Assembly (NCBI GenBank): GCA_016292295.1
Contig: JADNEJ010000196.1
Coordinates: forward strand, 1 to 6,009
From: Candidatus Thiodictyon intracellulare
GTDB taxonomy: Bacteria > Pseudomonadota > Gammaproteobacteria > Chromatiales > Chromatiaceae
Length of the DNA: 6,009 bases
Direction: 5' to 3'
Shown here in pieces: positions 5,663 to 6,009 of the stretch. The notes below the pieces were generated by a model, which saw only the letters and a list, made by a program, of their open reading frames with translations, did not search any database and was not told where the DNA came from. Numbering within the stretch: position 1 is the stretch's first letter; every line of letters starts with the position of its first letter. A program made the position numbers and the translations under genes.

Positions 5663-5746
5663 TACCCCACGATGGAAATCCTAATGCTATTTCTTAGGAG
5701 TATATCATAAACTACCATTTTTTCAGAATTCTACTGATTCCCTGCG

Positions 5747-6009
5747 ATGCCCTTGCTGCGTGCTGCCGCAGTCCCTGTAACCGATCGTGAGCGTCGACAA
5801 CTGAAGACGCTTGAACGACAATCGGACCTGTCCGCAGTAAATTGCGATGCGCGCACGGATCTTGCGATGCGCGCACGGATCTTGTTGGCGAGTCGAGGTG
5901 TTGGCGTGCGAGCGACGGCCGACGAACTCGGTATCGGTCGATCTACCGTCCAAACTTGGCGGCGGCGGTGGACGGAGCACTCCGACGCCAGCGTCGCGGA
6001 GCGGTTGTC
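5747..6009 (+). CDS. IS630-family transposase, N-terminal part (partial)
   Basis: From ATG 5747, which follows a stop at 5735, the frame is open for 87 codons to the window edge. It reads MPLLRAAAVPVTDRERRQL, then MRARILLASRGVGVRATADE and LGIGRSTVQTWRRRW: the helix-turn-helix that binds the IS ends in this family. The DDE catalytic domain should follow outside the window. Between TDRER and RARI there are about seven more residues than I expect for IS630 proteins, coinciding with a 20-bp tandem duplication (5842-5881). ATG 5867 is an in-frame alternative start that would skip this segment. No strong ribosome-binding site precedes 5747. Confidence 0.8.
   Translation, partial: MPLLRAAAVPVTDRERRQLKTLERQSDLSAVNCDARTDLAMRARILLASRGVGVRATADELGIGRSTVQTWRRRWTEHSDASVAERL
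5842..5881 (+). repeat. 20-bp perfect tandem duplication within the transposase start region
   Basis: The unit beginning ttgcgatgcg and ending cacggatc occurs at 5842-5861 and 5862-5881 with no mismatch. Because 20 is not a multiple of three, the two copies are read in different frames (NCDARTDL, then AMRARIL). With both copies the frame from ATG 5747 is open into the helix-turn-helix; with only one copy it would not be. Confidence 0.9.

Larger units (their letters stand above)
5662..6009 (+). mobile_element. IS630-family insertion sequence, 5' end (right copy, truncated by window edge)
   Basis: The element begins GTACCCC directly after the TA of the rpmA stop codon. Bases 5662-5781 are the inverted counterpart of 1-119. 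Insertion at TA, an untranslated end of about 85 bases and a transposase with an N-terminal helix-turn-helix ending TVQTWRRRW fit the IS630 family. It points in the same direction as rplU-rpmA, so transposase expression may benefit from ribosomal-operon read-through. The 3' end lies outside the window. Confidence 0.83.

Noticed and set aside
5679..5699. TCCTAA/TTAGGA stem in the right IS end as an rpmA terminator
   Set aside because: The stem is six A/T-rich pairs with a nine-base loop and no T run directly after it; the left IS copy does not conserve it.
1..6009. CRISPR array, riboswitch or replication origin
   Set aside because: No regularly spaced direct repeats, no recognisable riboswitch core and no iteron or DnaA-box cluster were seen.

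Overview
The window looks like the chromosome of a high-GC gammaproteobacterium. The order of a divergent ispB and rplU-rpmA, the E. coli-like lengths of those products, and a CCA-encoding tRNA-Pro all fit. A full-length HypF shows that the organism matures [NiFe]-hydrogenases. A purple sulfur bacterium (Chromatiaceae) or a relative is my guess from base composition and style; nothing in the window proves it.

Layout, left to right. Positions 1-119 are the 5' end of an IS630-family insertion sequence pointing left, with the first codons of its transposase. It abuts an MNT-type nucleotidyltransferase (112-417), an MntA-like antitoxin whose start region was replaced by the IS end. A HepT-like partner gene (407-550) overlaps it and breaks down after about 16 codons. 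Then comes intact hypF (571-2967), with an odd octamer-repeat insertion near its 3' end. From 2978 to about 3650 lies a graveyard: the C-terminal piece of a second, AT-richer IS630 transposase (frameshifted) and, on the minus strand, a decayed gene of unrecognised family (stop codon, 10-bp duplication, 1-bp deletion, truncated end). Minus-strand tRNA-Pro(CGG) and ispB follow. A compact divergent promoter region (4851-5076) separates ispB from rplU-rpmA. The right edge (5662-6009) is a second copy of the left-hand IS, inserted into the TA of the rpmA stop codon and pointing right.

How the parts relate. The housekeeping core is ispB (side chain of ubiquinone or menaquinone) facing ribosomal protein genes rplU-rpmA, with convincing sigma70 promoters for both directions. 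hypF and the broken toxin-antitoxin pair are accessory. The two IS copies face outward in inverted orientation around about 5.5 kb and could support inversion of the whole block. They are only about 88-89% identical where both are visible, so they are not a fresh duplication.

The most notable signals are (i) an IS that hit the rpmA stop codon and rebuilt it, (ii) the same kind of IS lying on the start of the MNT gene and supplying a plausible ribosome-binding site and TTG start, (iii) three perfect short tandem duplications (7, 10 and 20 bp), two of which clearly frameshift decayed genes and the third of which sits in the IS transposase, and (iv) an octamer array bracketed by 9-bp direct repeats inside hypF. 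I see no CRISPR array and no clearly new multi-gene system.
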